Of a DNA stretch of 64,000 bases, positions 47,801-59,493 are shown piece after piece. The stretch is taken from contig QUOL01000004.1 in the NCBI GenBank assembly GCA_009761415.1, positions 1,674,001-1,738,000 of the forward strand, given 5' to 3'. The notes under the pieces were generated by a model. That model was not told the DNA's origin, did no database searches, and saw only the letters and a program-made list of their open reading frames with translations. How positions within the stretch are numbered: position 1 is the first letter of the stretch; each line of letters begins with the position of its first letter. Origin of the DNA: Sarcomyxa edulis (lineage: Eukaryota > Basidiomycota > Agaricomycetes > Agaricales > Mycenaceae). The translations under genes were made by a program, and so were the position numbers.

Positions 47801-48784
47801 CTGCGAAAAAAGTCTTTCTCCATAGATCAAAAGATCATCAAAATCCAGACTATTGCTCTGTCGTAGGAGACCCTCGTATTTCTCATATATTTCGGTCGAG
47901 ATGTGACTGATATCGTTCGAGGACGAGTTCATCTTTTGGGGATTCGCTTGTGCGGCGTTTCGGGTGAGCATAGTCATGATCTCCTCCGCACTATGCCCCC
48001 TTGCCTTGGCCTTGGAGATCCATGAAATCACGTCTCCTGCCTTGAGTGCTGCAAAAAACTTAAACAGCGTACATCGACAATGCAAAGTGTAACGAACTGA
48101 TGTTGTTCGATATAAGTTCTGTATCGTACGTCTTGAGAAGAGTCACGATCATCTTCTTGCTGTAGAGATTGAGTTCTGGACGTCCGAAAGAGCCCAGGAT
48201 AACGAAAGAGCATACCTTGCATCCGCACTGCAAACAGTAAAATTCTCCTCTACCCCCACAGCAGTACCGTAAATCCTGAGGAATTGGGCACATATAGAAT
48301 GAAATGTTCCCAGTTTGACAGCTGAGGTCATCTCATTTCCAATGAGTTTTGCAAGTCTTTCTCGCATCTCGTTGGCAGCCTTGTTTGTAAACGTGACGGC
48401 ACAGATGGATGACGGTGGCAGACCTCCATCGAGGATCAAATGCGCAATTCGAGAGGTCAAAACCTGTGTATACGCGTTTTGTAAGATAAATAGATCGGTT
48501 TGAGGTCCTATCTAATCACGCTTACAGCTGTTTTGCCACTTCCCGGACCTACAACGACGATGAGCGAGAGGCTTGAAGCGATGCTCTCAAAGTCGACAAC
48601 GTACCAGCAAGGATTTGGAGTGGTACATCTGCAGGATGAGTCACAGCTAAACAGGCCAGTATTAGATGTATGTCAACGACGTATACGCAGCAAGAATACT
48701 ACCTTGTCGTTGAGCAGGGTTGAATTTTTCCAGAGAATCGGATGCCCAGGCAGGAGTAGTTCCAAGTATCCTAGAGGTAGACAT
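44900..48784 (-). CDS. SRS2: UvrD/Rep-family 3'-5' DNA helicase, Srs2-like
   Basis: A nuclear superfamily 1A helicase that removes Rad51 filaments and limits homologous recombination. The minus-strand start at 48784 reads MSTSRILGTTPAWASDSLEK then FNPAQRQ (Q motif). Next come AVTHPADVPLQILAGPGSGK across an intron (Walker A, near 48530-48640), TSRIAHLIL, AVTFTNKAANEMRERL (motif Ia), GTFHSICAQFLR, SNSLDFDDLL, VDEFQDTN (motif II, across the intron near 47690-47760), VVGDPDQS (motif III), ILLEHNYRST, GGHKFFDRLEIQDVLAYLQL (motif IV), ATCHAAKGLEWPVI (motif V, near 46030-46068) and EERRLLYVACTRAKGLLYL (motif VI, 45790-45870). A low-complexity tail of about 200 residues ends KKFKRPIL at the stop 44900-44902. 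More than fifteen introns. All helicase motifs are intact. The fungal context favours Srs2 over bacterial-type PcrA. Confidence 0.88.
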
Positions 48785-49346
48785 TGGCTTGCAATGCCAG
48801 TGCAAGATTGACTTCCACGGATGTGAGGGCTTGAGCATTCACTAGCACTAGCGTAAAATGTTGCGTCGAACGTTGAAGCCAAGAACGATGTGGTCACGGG
48901 AGCCAGAATCACGGTGGACACGAAGACGCGTGGTGTCACTACGTGACACCGTGACATCGCGTTTGACCCGCCTTGGAGCAGGCCTCCTGCATCAGCAAAT
49001 GAAATTCTCTATGGTCTGGCCTCATATGATGTTCCCCTTGGTATATAAGAGTGATAATGTGCACTAGGTTTAGCTTAGGAAATCGTGGTCAAGCCTCAAT
49101 CGAAAGATCAACCATTCTTGGATTGACCCGCGCGTATATATGTTCGTCGTCGTGGTATACAGGAATAGAGATGGCACACCTTGTTCTCAGATATGGAATC
49201 AAGACTTGGATCTTGGATCTCTGCGACGGCTTCGATTCTCAGTCACATGTATATGGCACATCATGCATCATCTGTGGTCTGGGGAACATTGTTTGTAGCA
49301 TTGAATAAATAAGAATGTACGGATGACAAGAGGGAATGACAGCAAT
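48785..49346. other. intergenic: Srs2 promoter and metacaspase 3' flank
   Basis: It holds the Srs2 upstream region, including an imperfect hairpin of GTGTCACTACGTGACAC (48931-48947), and a dispersed repeat copy (see the repeat at 48999-49100). No gene was identified. Confidence 0.45.
48999..49100 (+). repeat. dispersed repeat, copy A
   Basis: It shares TTCTCTATGGTCTG (49005) and TTTAGCTTAGGAAATC (49069) with 59185 and 59249. The spacing is 64 bp in both places, with a GTATA box between. This suggests two remnants of the same element. Confidence 0.55.
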
Positions 49347-52009
49347 TTAGCAAATGAACATGATGTTGGTGTCCTGCAAGACAATTGTCAATGGTTTTAC
49401 CTTAGGTAAAAGAACAAGGAGGCTTACCATCGGGTGAGAACTGGATAGCTATTGAGAGATAGAACGTCAGGTTGTGAAACACGATTGGGGGGAGGTATTT
49501 GGCGTACCTGAGGCTTCTGACTATATTTACTCTTCAGGATATCCCTGATAGTGAGAGACGTTGGCCTTGGAATTCTAGCATCAGGCACGATGTACGACAT
49601 ACCTGAGACCGACCAGGAGGCTTTGATAGCTTTGTTGTGGGTTTTGACTGAGGACAGAGATGAATGCCTGATGAGAACATCGACATTTAGCCGCCGTCAG
49701 GAGATCTAGAACGGCATTGGATGACTACGCACGTAGCTCATTGCGCCTGTGGCATTGCCGGCTTCTTGAGTATCCGCACTAGTCTGCGAATCCTTACAGC
49801 CACTCCAGGAGATCTGGGACACAAGGTCAACAATCGCTACAAAAAGGACGAATGCGTAAACGTACGACATCGGCAGGACTCGTCCTCGTAGCTCTAGCGT
49901 AAGTCTCAGCCTTCTGTGTGTTTCCTGTAGCAGTCTTGACAATGCCCATGGCGGACTTGAAGACTCCGCTCATATCACCTTTAGCGTACGACGATACGGC
50001 GGAAAGGAGGCCTTGGCCTGCTTCGGCTGCTAGGTTGGGTTCCTTGATCTTGCCCTCTGTAGAATACTACGCATAGATGTTACATGATGGTGTCTTTGCA
50101 AAAGTAGGCTAGACGCACGATGTAAGGAAGGTCTGGAAAAGAAGAAGATGAGTATCGATCACTCTAAATATGAAATCGATAGGGAACTTACCGAGAGCAG
50201 AACCTGAATGACAAGACTGTATTCAAGACGGGGTTAGTGAGTTGAATGGCGTCATTGATCATCAAGATGGCTTCGCACATCGAAAATAGCAGTGAGTCGA
50301 CAACCTGCGGGAAGAGGTTTGACCATGATCTCATGCATTATCTACGTCATGCATTGATTAGTATCTGGGATAGAAGAAATATAACGGGGAAGCGTACATC
50401 GTCGACGATGTGTCCGTTGGTGTCGAAGTCAACAGGATAGATTACTGGAATAGATGCGACATCAGGATGTGTTGTAGCTAACGAGGTTAGTATAGAACAG
50501 ACCTTCATCGTAGCCATCCGCCTCGTCACCGTCGAGATCTTTAGTCTGACCTCCATGTCCCGAGTCTACATTGACTGATGTGAGTGGGTCGAGGCGTAGG
50601 AAGGATTCGAGCCACTGACAATGGAAGAACAAAGAGTCGTTCGGTTGGGCGCCACGAACGAGCCATTGCATCGCGTTCATGATGTTTTCTTTGGTGGGAA
50701 TCTGCCGCGGGTTACTAGCATCATCTGTAAGCATGACTATGTCATCTTGTTTGTAGCCAAAGTGAGCTGACGAGGAAAGGCGTAGGTTAGCTGAACGTCT
50801 GAATCGAACTCTTGATATTTCGACCTACTGCAAAGGAAGCGTTGTATATTATTAGCATCATTGATGCACCCTCTCAATTCCGCGCTCTGTCCCACGTAGT
50901 TGATTCCAATCTGAGTGAAACAGCGTGAGTTTATCGCGACACAGCTGTAACTCGGAGAGACGGACACAAAGGGCTTTCTTCTTCCCATTGCACTGAGAGT
51001 ACTGGAAGTATGGCTGCTGCTGCTGGTGATTTGCGTTTTCGAATTGGGGGCCGTACTGTTGCTGCTGAGTGGGAGGTCGCGGAGGAGGACCACCTGTGAA
51101 AGATCAATGATGGAGAATCATGCCAACGATCAAAGAACTGACTGGGTGCTTGATATACTCTCTGGTTTGCCCTGAACGTCACAGAAATCAAAGTCGTGAA
51201 CATCAATCAAACTACAAGAGCAGGACGAACGAAGCTGGTGGAGTGTATTGGCTTGTATATTGGCCAGGATATCCACCATGTTGTTGCTGTTGATGTTGCT
51301 GTGGCGGCTGGTGGTGCTGGTGATGTTGCTGCTGGCCAGGATAAGTGTCTCTGGGAGGACCCGGGGGTGGGCGGTATCTGGACAAGAAGACATGAAGGCC
51401 ATCATCATGACTGGTTGACACGTGGATCATGAAACGTACGAGTTTTGGCTCTGGGGAGGTGGACCAGGAGGTGGACCGTATCTATATCATTGCAAGAGAG
51501 TTCAAACATCCGAAGAAACGAGACCAAGGGCAGGTACGTACCCAGATGGTCCGGATGGCATTCCATAGCTATCCACGGTATCAATTGAGCATATCTCCAG
51601 ATAGAAACTCGGGTATACTCACCCGTGAGGTGGAGGACCTGGAGGCGGCCCATACCTTCACACAGCATCATCAATGTGGGACCGAAATCACAGTAAGCTA
51701 GACATAATGCATACCCATTCGGAGGGGGACCCGCCGGAGGACCATACGATGGTGCGTAACCAGGATTATAACCACGATCTGGCGGACCATCTGGCGGAGG
51801 ATAACCACCTCTACGAAGACAGTGATCAGCTATCACTCTGGAGCTTTCAAGTCCGGCCTATCCTCACGTATTTGGGCTGGGAAAACCGAAACTGCGTCCA
51901 TCGATATCTAGTCAAGAAGGCTTTAACGTCTAGACAGTCCGCATACGTACGATGGAGGTGCATTATAGTTGTTTCCAGGAAACTCCGGCCCTGAACGGTT
52001 GTTCCACAT
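49347..52009 (-). CDS. metacaspase (type I, caspase-like cysteine protease)
   Basis: A calcium-dependent Arg/Lys-specific protease of clan CD, involved in proteostasis, aggregate clearance and stress-induced death in fungi. The minus-strand start at 52009 reads [21 protein letters not shown] prodomain follows, made of [12 protein letters not shown] Pro/Gly repeats and Gln/His runs ([16 protein letters not shown]) over about 51900-51050. The core shows [30 protein letters not shown] (50850-50910), [20 protein letters not shown] then [12 protein letters not shown] (catalytic His, split by an intron near 50575-50620), VIYPVDFD, and AIFD joined to SCHSGSAL (catalytic Cys about 50213, also at an intron edge). 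It ends with AMSYAFI-type strands and MDTNIMFIC at the stop 49347. About fourteen introns. Both catalytic residues are intact. It corresponds to yeast MCA1/YCA1. Confidence 0.9.
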
Positions 52010-52894
52010 GACGAAAGAACGCCTTTATCGACTGGTGTATCCAACTGAAGCTGAAGTTTGAGTAGTGCTTGGTGGCCGCGAGATGAAGGTAACTTGCAAG
52101 AGATGGAGTGAGGCTAAATGCCGCGCAGTCTTCTATTGAAAGAACACAGCCACAGACGGACTGCTCCAATTCCGAGTCCGAGACCAACGACGTTGACATC
52201 TATAACACGGTCCGTCGATATCTCCAATCCACACAACTCCAAGGGAAGGGTTTCTTGTCAAAACGAATCTACAGGCCTATATCGACCTCGAGCTCGAACT
52301 TGTCTGGGAATGGCTCTCAATCTAGCCAAAATTATTTTTACTGAGACGTGTATCCATTGATTCCTCGTCAAGTTCTCATGTAGACTTTGCAGGACTAATG
52401 CCGTCTCTGAGCTCTTCACTATTCACAAAAGGTTGCGGAAGGTGGTTGAACACCGTCGATCCAACCTAATGCCACAGAGGTCAGATTCGGCCGCCTTGAC
52501 GCTCATGCATTTCTCCAGGTCCCTCATCTCGAGAGTTTTGAATGAAACCACGAATCCCCATTCAGACGCGAGGTGACATCGAGTCCGCCCTATCTGGCTC
52601 CGATATCGATGGCACTCTCGTCCTCAACACACCGGCGCGGCGGAATGTCGGGATATATGGGCCGGCCTAAGATACGGATCGTGCGTATTTTCAAAGGAGT
52701 TCCCTTGCGGGGGCCTTTATGATATCTCAAATTGTTTGGGAAGTCACGGAATTGTACCCATGACTTGCGATCGCGTAATGGGATAACTATCCCGCCTCGT
52801 GCAGGTACGATGAGCGCTCTGATCCCACCCAGGACTATAAGAGAGCGAGCTTTCGTGCGATAAGTCAGGACCGTGAATCCCCCCACTCATCAGT
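52010..52894. promoter_or_regulatory. divergent promoter region, metacaspase / hexose transporter
   Basis: 885 bp between divergent starts. The right half is GC-richer, with CGGCGCGGCGG (52632) and CATGACTTGCGATCGCG (52760). A minus-strand open frame at 52590-52886 (98 codons) lacks family marks and is probably fortuitous. No verified binding site can be named. Confidence 0.35.
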
Positions 52895-55800
52895 ATGGTT
52901 GCAGTTGACACAGGAGCATATACGACGACTCGTCGAAAGTCACTTGCCGGCGAATCAGGATGGGTGAGCTACCGTTTCCTCTGGTTCTCTCCTCTGGATG
53001 GCACTGAATTGTACTGGAAGGCCGGCCTTGTTCACAATCGTAGGATTTTTGCGATTGCAGTCTTCGCGTCTCTTGGTGGCCTGTACGTCCTCTTCTCCTC
53101 TTTGGCGTATCCTGTCTCATACTAACTCGACCGTCTCTATAGATTATACGGTTAGTTCAAACGTATCTACCGCATGGACACATATGGATACTGAAGCAAC
53201 GTGACCTTTCATTAGGTTACAACCAGGTAAGTCCAATTCAGATACTTCTCATTTTCAAATTACATTGAACATGTTATCAGGGTGTATTCTCTGGGGTACT
53301 CGGGTAAGCGTGTATTGGTATTACTCTCGCGTACCACGACCTCATGCTGCGGACAGGATGTACTCTTTCGATCAGAAAATGAACTCTGCGGTTAGCCATT
53401 CCGGTAAGTCGCACTACTCAAAATCTTGACGAGTTGTGTCTAAATATCCTTATTCACCAATAGGAACCAAAGGATGGCTCGTGTCAATTCTTGAACTGGG
53501 TGCTTGGTTTGGGGTGCTTGTGACAGGTGAAGAACGTTCAAAATGCTGCTGGCTGCGATACTGACTTCGGGGTACCAACAGGCTACTTGGCGGACAAACT
53601 GTCTCGCAAGTATACTATCGTTCTAGGTGAAGTCTATAATATCTCGCATTCGGCCGGACATTAAACCATCTTATTCACAAGCTGTGATCATCTTTTGCGT
53701 CGGCGTCATTGTACAAACGGCAGCGAAAGACCCTTCGTCGATTTACGGCGGTGCGTTCGACACCGTCGTCAGTAGTATCATTCATATCTAACATATAAGG
53801 TTTACAGGACGATTTGTCACGGGTTTAGGTGTCGGCTCGTGCGTATTTTTCTCCTCAGGGAGCTAGTTGTATTGGCTGATATTTATCTCTAGACTGAGTA
53901 TGGCCGTGCCCCTTTACAATGCCGAGCTCGCGCCTCCCGAGGTGCGAGGTAGTTTGGTTGCACTTCAGCAACTAGCTATCACTTTCGGAATCATGATTTC
54001 TTTCTGGATCGACTATGGAACAAATTATATCGGCGGCACCGGCACTGGACAACATGAGGCCGCTTGGCGTATCCCACTTGCTCTACAGCTTGTTCCTGCC
54101 TTGATTTTAGGTGTCGGCATTCTGTTTATGCCCTTCTCGCCAAGGTAAACATATCCTTAGGTTCGTGCACATCTAGTTTCTTAACAACAAACTCGCAGAT
54201 GGCTAGTCAACCAAGGAAGGGATGACGAGGCGCTTATTGTTCTCAGTAATGCGCGTAGACTCCCTCCAGATTCAGAGCTAGTGCAAATCGAGTTCTTGTA
54301 AGCCCTCACTTCATGGTTTTTAGTGCGGATTTAACCTTTCGACGTACAGAGAAATCAAAGCACAGTACATCTTCGAAAAAGAAGTCTCAGAAGTCAACCA
54401 CCCAGAGTACCAAGATGGTTCTCTTTCTTCGAATTTCAAACTTGGGTTATACGCCTACCTCAGTTTATTCCGCTCGCGGACTCTCTTGTACCGTGTGGCT
54501 GTTGGATCATTGTAGGTTCTTATTGAACGACGCGGGATCTTTCTCATCAAGTCTTGTCAAGGACTATGTTTTTCCAGCAATGGACAGGAGTAAACGCAAT
54601 TCTGTAAGTTACTTCGCATTAGCGATACTACAGATTTCATCACTAACGAGCATGGGTAATCACAGATATTTCGCCCCCAGTTCGTTTTCCTCTATCATCT
54701 GTTTGTGTTGTATTCGCGAGGTCTTATCTTCTACTCCTAGGTATTTTTGAGTCTTTGGGACTCACGGGTAATTCGAATTCTCTCTTGGCGACTGGAGTGG
54801 TTGGGATTGCGTACGTTTTCACTGCTATGACTTGAATACTTCGCTGAGACGATATGTGTAGCATGTTTTTGGCCACGATACCTGCCGTCATCTGGGTTGA
54901 TAAGATCGGGAGGAAGCCAGTCTTGATTTCAGGAGCGTTCCTTATGGCTGGGTCAGTGAACGACTTATATTTCATTCTTCTCATCGACTTATCCTGACTA
55001 CTATCAGCTGCCACATAATTGTAGCGGTTCTCACTGGGCTTTACCACGATTCTTGGGCTGAGTCAGTATCCCTCTTTTCTACATATCGTACTGGTAGTTG
55101 ATACTTAAGTAACCTTTAGACACGTCGGTAAGTATCCGAAAGTCAGGACCTCCGACTTTTGTACATTGATTGAATAACAACAGCTGCCGGATGGGTTGCT
55201 TGTGCATTCGTCTGGATATTTGCTATGGGTGCGTGTAATGACTGAAATCTACTTCCGGGCGTGGACTTACTTTGTGCACCCCTAGGCTTCGGATACAGTT
55301 GGGGTACAAGCTTCGCCAGGACATCGTGATATTATGCTTAGTTTTTTATCTAGGTCCTTGTTCGTGGATCGTCGTGGCTGAGATATGGCCGTTGAGTATT
55401 CGGGGCAAAGGAATGTCGATTGCTGCATCATCGAATTGGGTGAGCTTCCAAAATCTCTGAACCTCATAACTCTGGATCTGATGCACCGTCAACAAGATGA
55501 ACAATTTCATCGGTAAGTTGCGACTCGAGTGGTTGTTGATACAGAACACTAATCCGTATGTTCGCATTAGTTGGACAAGTAACTCCCACCATGCTGGCCC
55601 ACATTGGATTCGGGACGTTCGTTTTCTTTGGGGTACGCAAATGAACTGTTTTCTCAAATTATAGCTGTCTAACGTCACTCACTACATCTAGGCTTTTTCG
55701 CTCATGGGAGGACTCTTCGTTCTTTTCTTTGTGCGTTCAACTTTCTGTTTACATCAAGGGAACATCTTACCAATTTGTCACAATTTCCTAGGTTCCCGAG

Positions 55801-55992
55801 ACGAAGGGACTCACGTTGGAGGAGATGGACGATGTATTTGGCGATAGCGAGGGTCTCGGAGCTGCTGATCTTGAACGTCAAGCTGCGATCCACCGACGAC
55901 TTGGGCTACTCGTGGACACATATGATAAGGATAAAGATACAGAGAAGCACTCGACTGAAATGGTGGAGATCCACACAAAGGAGTCTCTGTAA
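52895..55992 (+). CDS. MFS sugar transporter (hexose/quinate permease type)
   Basis: A 12-TM proton/sugar symporter of the plasma membrane. It starts MVAVDTGAYTTTRRKSLAGE (52895). After an intron come IFAIAVFASLGGLLYGYNQG (53040-53230), GWLVSILELGAWFGVLVTGY, LADKLSRKYTIV (the D-R/K signature, 53588-53627), GGRFVTGLGVG, SMAVPLYNAELAPPEVRGSL (53899-53958; the PxxE-ApxxRG signature), QQLAITFGIMISFWIDYG, PFSPRWLVNQGRDDEAL (PESPR equivalent), a QQWTGVNAILYFAP block (54570-54680), IWVDKIGRKPVLI (54891-54930), GPCSWIVVAEIWPLSIRGKG (55352-55411) and VPETKGLTLEEMDDVFG (PETKG, 55795-55845). The hydrophilic tail ends EIHTKESL at 55992. About sixteen introns, three of them in the first 400 bp. All the sugar-porter signature motifs are present; the exact substrate is unknown. 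Confidence 0.92.
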
Positions 55993-56283
55993 AGCCTGAG
56001 AAGAGGAAGTCTATGACCGTAAGTACTACGTAGTCGAATTATTATCAGTAGGACAGAAAATGTCTCTTTTGAGCTGTCACAAAAATCGATCAAAGGTGTG
56101 ACTCAGCGAAAATTTGATTAGTTCAACTGCCTGACGCGAGTCACGTGCACGCGACGTTCAAATTTCCAGCGTGTCACACACTGGTCACAGAGCCGCCACT
56201 CCTTCAAGCGCATCTCCACCATCCACCCAACTCAATTTCGCTCACATTGGAAGAAACGAATCACCTGTATACTTACCTTCGCT

Positions 56284-58392
56284 ATGGCTAACCCGCTGAG
56301 ACTCTGGTATCTACTTGAGGGCGTACGGGCGGAAAATTATGGCAGGGTGGAATTGTCCTCTGACCTTGAAGTCTTGGATTTGAAGCAAGCTATTTATGCC
56401 GAGGATAGACGGTTTTTGGAAGCAAATGGTATTGATGCACGCGACTTAAGTATTTGGAAGGTATGTCCAGTGTGGTCGTAGATGTCGCCTGATACTGGAC
56501 CTTTTCAACAGCTCAACGATCATGTGGCTTTCAACCCAAGAAAGACTCTCATTGAACGCATTGAATCTACCATTACAGAGGACCAAGAACCGTTGCCCGC
56601 TGACGATTTACTGTCGACTCTGTGGCCAGAACAACCTCCGCGTGGAATTCATATCTGGGTCACTCTTCGTCGGCCACCAGTACTTCCTGGTGAGTGGTTC
56701 TTCTTGAAAAGACAATTACCACCATTTTGCTGATCTATAGATAGCTATCCAATCAAGTGACTCGCGCTCACTCGTTCCCGTGTTCAAAGACGAAGAAACT
56801 TACCGTGAGTTACTTGTACATTTTATTCTCCTCCTCGTCGATTGGTATCCTCTTCAGGACGTCTAAATATCATCGAAAGGGCCAAGAAACGTCGCAGCCC
56901 ATCGACTGATGCACGAAACTCTAATCTAATGAGCATTCAGAATGTCGCTCGGGACGACGCTTTGTACAACGGAAGACCATATTCCCTTGCGCCTCCACCA
57001 ATCGCCATCTACGACCCGGTCTTCGCTTATTTCTCTCGTGAGCTTTCCGCTGTCCCGAACATAGGTGACTTCAGCAAAGAAGAGCTTGAGCAGACACGAA
57101 ACTTCATCACCCTATCTCTCGATTTCTACCAAGATGAAAAGCGTCGTCAGCTTGCGTTGGAGTCTGTTGTGGCACAACTATTGGGGGGCAGAATGGCCTC
57201 TCTTCAGTCGACCGATATTATTCTAGGCTCGAATACCATTGTCCCGGATGGCCATCATAGCTGTGCTTGCCCAGCTCTTTCTATGGGTGGGAGACCCATC
57301 TTTACAGAGATTTTCATCGACAAATTGAAGAATGGCCCTGGAGATGGCGGGTGCGACCCGGTGGCTCAAGCGGAGTGCTGTTATGTCTCCATGTGTTCCT
57401 CTGATAAGGTATGTGTTGTCATTCTTCACCCGTCTCCGCTGAATATCTACGTTCATTGGGTTAAATAGTTCAAGCCCGTGCTCGAGGCATGCTGCTTCCC
57501 TGTATTTCTTATCGGCATTCTCGGTCCTTACATTTCCGTCGGCGGGGCTGTTTTCGCCGACAGGCTCATTAGCCAACGTCTCACTGACTACGAATATGTG
57601 GGTTCCACTGACTGCACTGCCGATACTGACGAACGCATTCTACGTCTTGCACACTTGTTCCGAACCTTGAAGAAGGCTCTCGACCGACTGGAACACTTCT
57701 ATGCCACCCTCACGCCTCCTCCTCCAGCCCTACTGAAATCTAAAGAGCGACTGGGCACTTCTAAGGCCTCCGTTAATAGCAAGATGATAGATTCTTCCAC
57801 TCGCACTCTCACGGCGGCCCCTCCCTTCTTCGGACCACATTTCCAGACCTTCACAAAGGACGGCGTGCAGTACAAGCTCAAGTATACGGGACGTCTTACT
57901 CCCGAGACCGTTTCGAAGCCTATATTCTATGCGACAATGACTTGCAATTCGAATTCCGACTTCAGACCCCAACACGTCGTCGTCAAATTTTCCAAGCACT
58001 ATTCCAAGGAAGCGCACGACCTCCTTATAAAATCAAATTTTGCACCCCAACTTTGGTTCTGCGAGAAGGTCAAAGATGTCGGAAATCTATGGGTTGTGGT
58101 GATGGATTTTATCAATGTGCAAAAGAAAAAGATAAACGGGAGCAAGCTGAAGGAAGCCATTCGTATACTGCACGAAGCTGGTATTGTCCACGGAGACCTG
58201 CGAATTCCTAATATCTTGTACACGAGCAAGGGCCCTATGCTCATCGATTTCGAGTGGAGCGGGCCAGAAGGCGAGTCGCGTTATCCCTTGAGTATCAACA
58301 AGAGTATCGATTGGGCGGTGGGGACGGGGCCTGGTCAAGTGATTACAAAAGAGCACGATTTGGCTATGCTCAAACTCATGGGCGTTGTATGA
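56284..58392 (+). CDS. Crinkler-like protein: ubiquitin-like header plus kinase-fold C-terminus
   Basis: Exon 1 (56284-56463) and the next (from 56512) give a Crinkler-type header of about 110 residues: LWYLLEGVRAENYGRVELSS, DLKQAIYAEDRRFLEANGI, DLSIWKLNDHVAFNPRKTLI, ERIESTITE, then LLSTLWPEQPPRGIHIWVTL. This matches the beta-grasp header with the LSIWK/LxLWK motif that defines fungal Crinklers. A middle part of about 300 residues has a Cys-rich stretch (CDPVAQAECCYVSMCSS). The last 190 residues look like an atypical protein kinase: VVVKFS (57976-57990), VVVMDFI hinge, HGDLRIPNIL (58189-58218; catalytic loop HGDxxxxN) and IDFEWSG (58242-58262; DFG equivalent), then a truncated C-lobe ending at 58392. 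Some members of this family act as secreted effectors, others inside the fungus. No signal peptide is visible. Activity is not established. Confidence 0.72.
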
Positions 58393-58819
58393 CGTGACTT
58401 TCGGTGTAATCCACGCCTACCTACTTGTGTAGTATGTACTCGAACGGTACTTGTATCTAAACCTGACTGGAGCAATTCGTGAGGTAGCACCTCGGTTATC
58501 AAGGTTAGCGGACTTTACACGGTCTTTCCTCATGATCAAGTTCCCCCGATTTAGTATCACATTGTAAATTAGACACGTACAAAGAAAGCTTCACCGCCCT
58601 CGTGTAAGTTCCATCCAGGATGTTTGCCCTATATAGCCGATGGTGCTAACCACGTCTTTGCATTAAGCCACTATAGGGTCAACAGCACCTAATACCTCTA
58701 TAGTACTTACATAGAGGCCATAGGGCACTTATGTGGTTTCACTGTAATACACTATATCATGATAGGGCTCTTGCCTTGGGTACGTGCCATTCAAAACCCA
58801 CTATCCGCACTATCCCTCA

Positions 58820-59115
58820 ATGAAGGATTCCAGCATTGAAGCTCACCATCGAGTCCATCGGTGCTTTCACATCTCGGCCCTCTATCCACCCCATTGGGGA
58901 CTTCACCTCACAAATGCGCTATTCCCTCGATCGAGGCTTGCTGCACAGGGTCGGAGACTATCCACATCCCTTGATGAAGGCTTCTACCATTGAAGTCCAC
59001 CATCGGGCCCATCGGTAGTTACACAGGTCGACCCTCCATCCGTTCCATGGGGAACTTCACCCCACGAATCCGCTATCCGCCAGTATCCGCCCCATCGAGG
59101 CTTGCTCACTTCTCT
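58820..59115 (+). repeat. tandem duplication, 154 bp period, about two copies
   Basis: Copy 1 starts at 58820 (ATGAAGGATTCCAGCATTGA) and copy 2 at 58974 (ATGAAGGCTTCTACCATTGA). They share, in order, CACCATCG, CCATCGGT, TTCACAT or TTACACAG, CTCTATCC or CTCCATCC, GGGGACTTCACC or GGGGAACTTCACC, and CGAGGCTTGCT. Similarity looks like roughly 80 per cent by eye. Confidence 0.7.
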
Positions 59116-59178
59116 AGCACCGCCACCGCGAAATCCCGAGCATCCCTCCTCCTCGATGTCGGGCTCCCGCCACGGGAA

Positions 59179-59280
59179 ACGATTTTCTCTATGGTCTGAC
59201 ACCACAGAGAGTCTGACATAGTATACATAAATTAGATTGTCTATCTCCTTTAGCTTAGGAAATCTTGGTTTAGTCCCAGT
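59179..59280 (+). repeat. dispersed repeat, copy B
   Basis: It matches copy A at 48999-49100 in two blocks of 14 and 16 bp at identical 64 bp spacing, with further scattered identities (GTATA, TGT). It abuts the 3' side of the 154 bp tandem duplication. Confidence 0.55.
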
Positions 59281-59493
59281 TGAGTCTGGGAGACAAATGG
59301 GAGATTTGCCTTTTTGGGCACGGGCACTGCCACCCTCGCACGAGGACTTCGCGTCGACGTCGTTCACGTTCACGAGTATCGTTCAGCAACAGGACAGCGT
59401 TACAACCTTCTTTTACTTGCCAATGCTCTTTGTTCTTCCCCTTAGTTTCAATCCATGTTAGACTGCCACCTAGCACTCATAGCGTCAACTCTG

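Larger units (their letters stand above)
58393..59493. other. intergenic, about 1.1 kb, repeat-bearing
   Basis: No gene supported. It contains a 154 bp tandem duplication (58820-59115) and a dispersed repeat copy (59179-59280). Open frames of 60-150 codons (58784-58993 plus, 58984-59373 minus, 59280-59738 plus) follow the repeats or run antisense to the next gene and are not annotated. Confidence 0.5.

Noticed and set aside
52590..52886. 98-codon minus-strand frame upstream of the hexose transporter
   Set aside because: No motif, no splice signals, and it sits in a promoter-like region.
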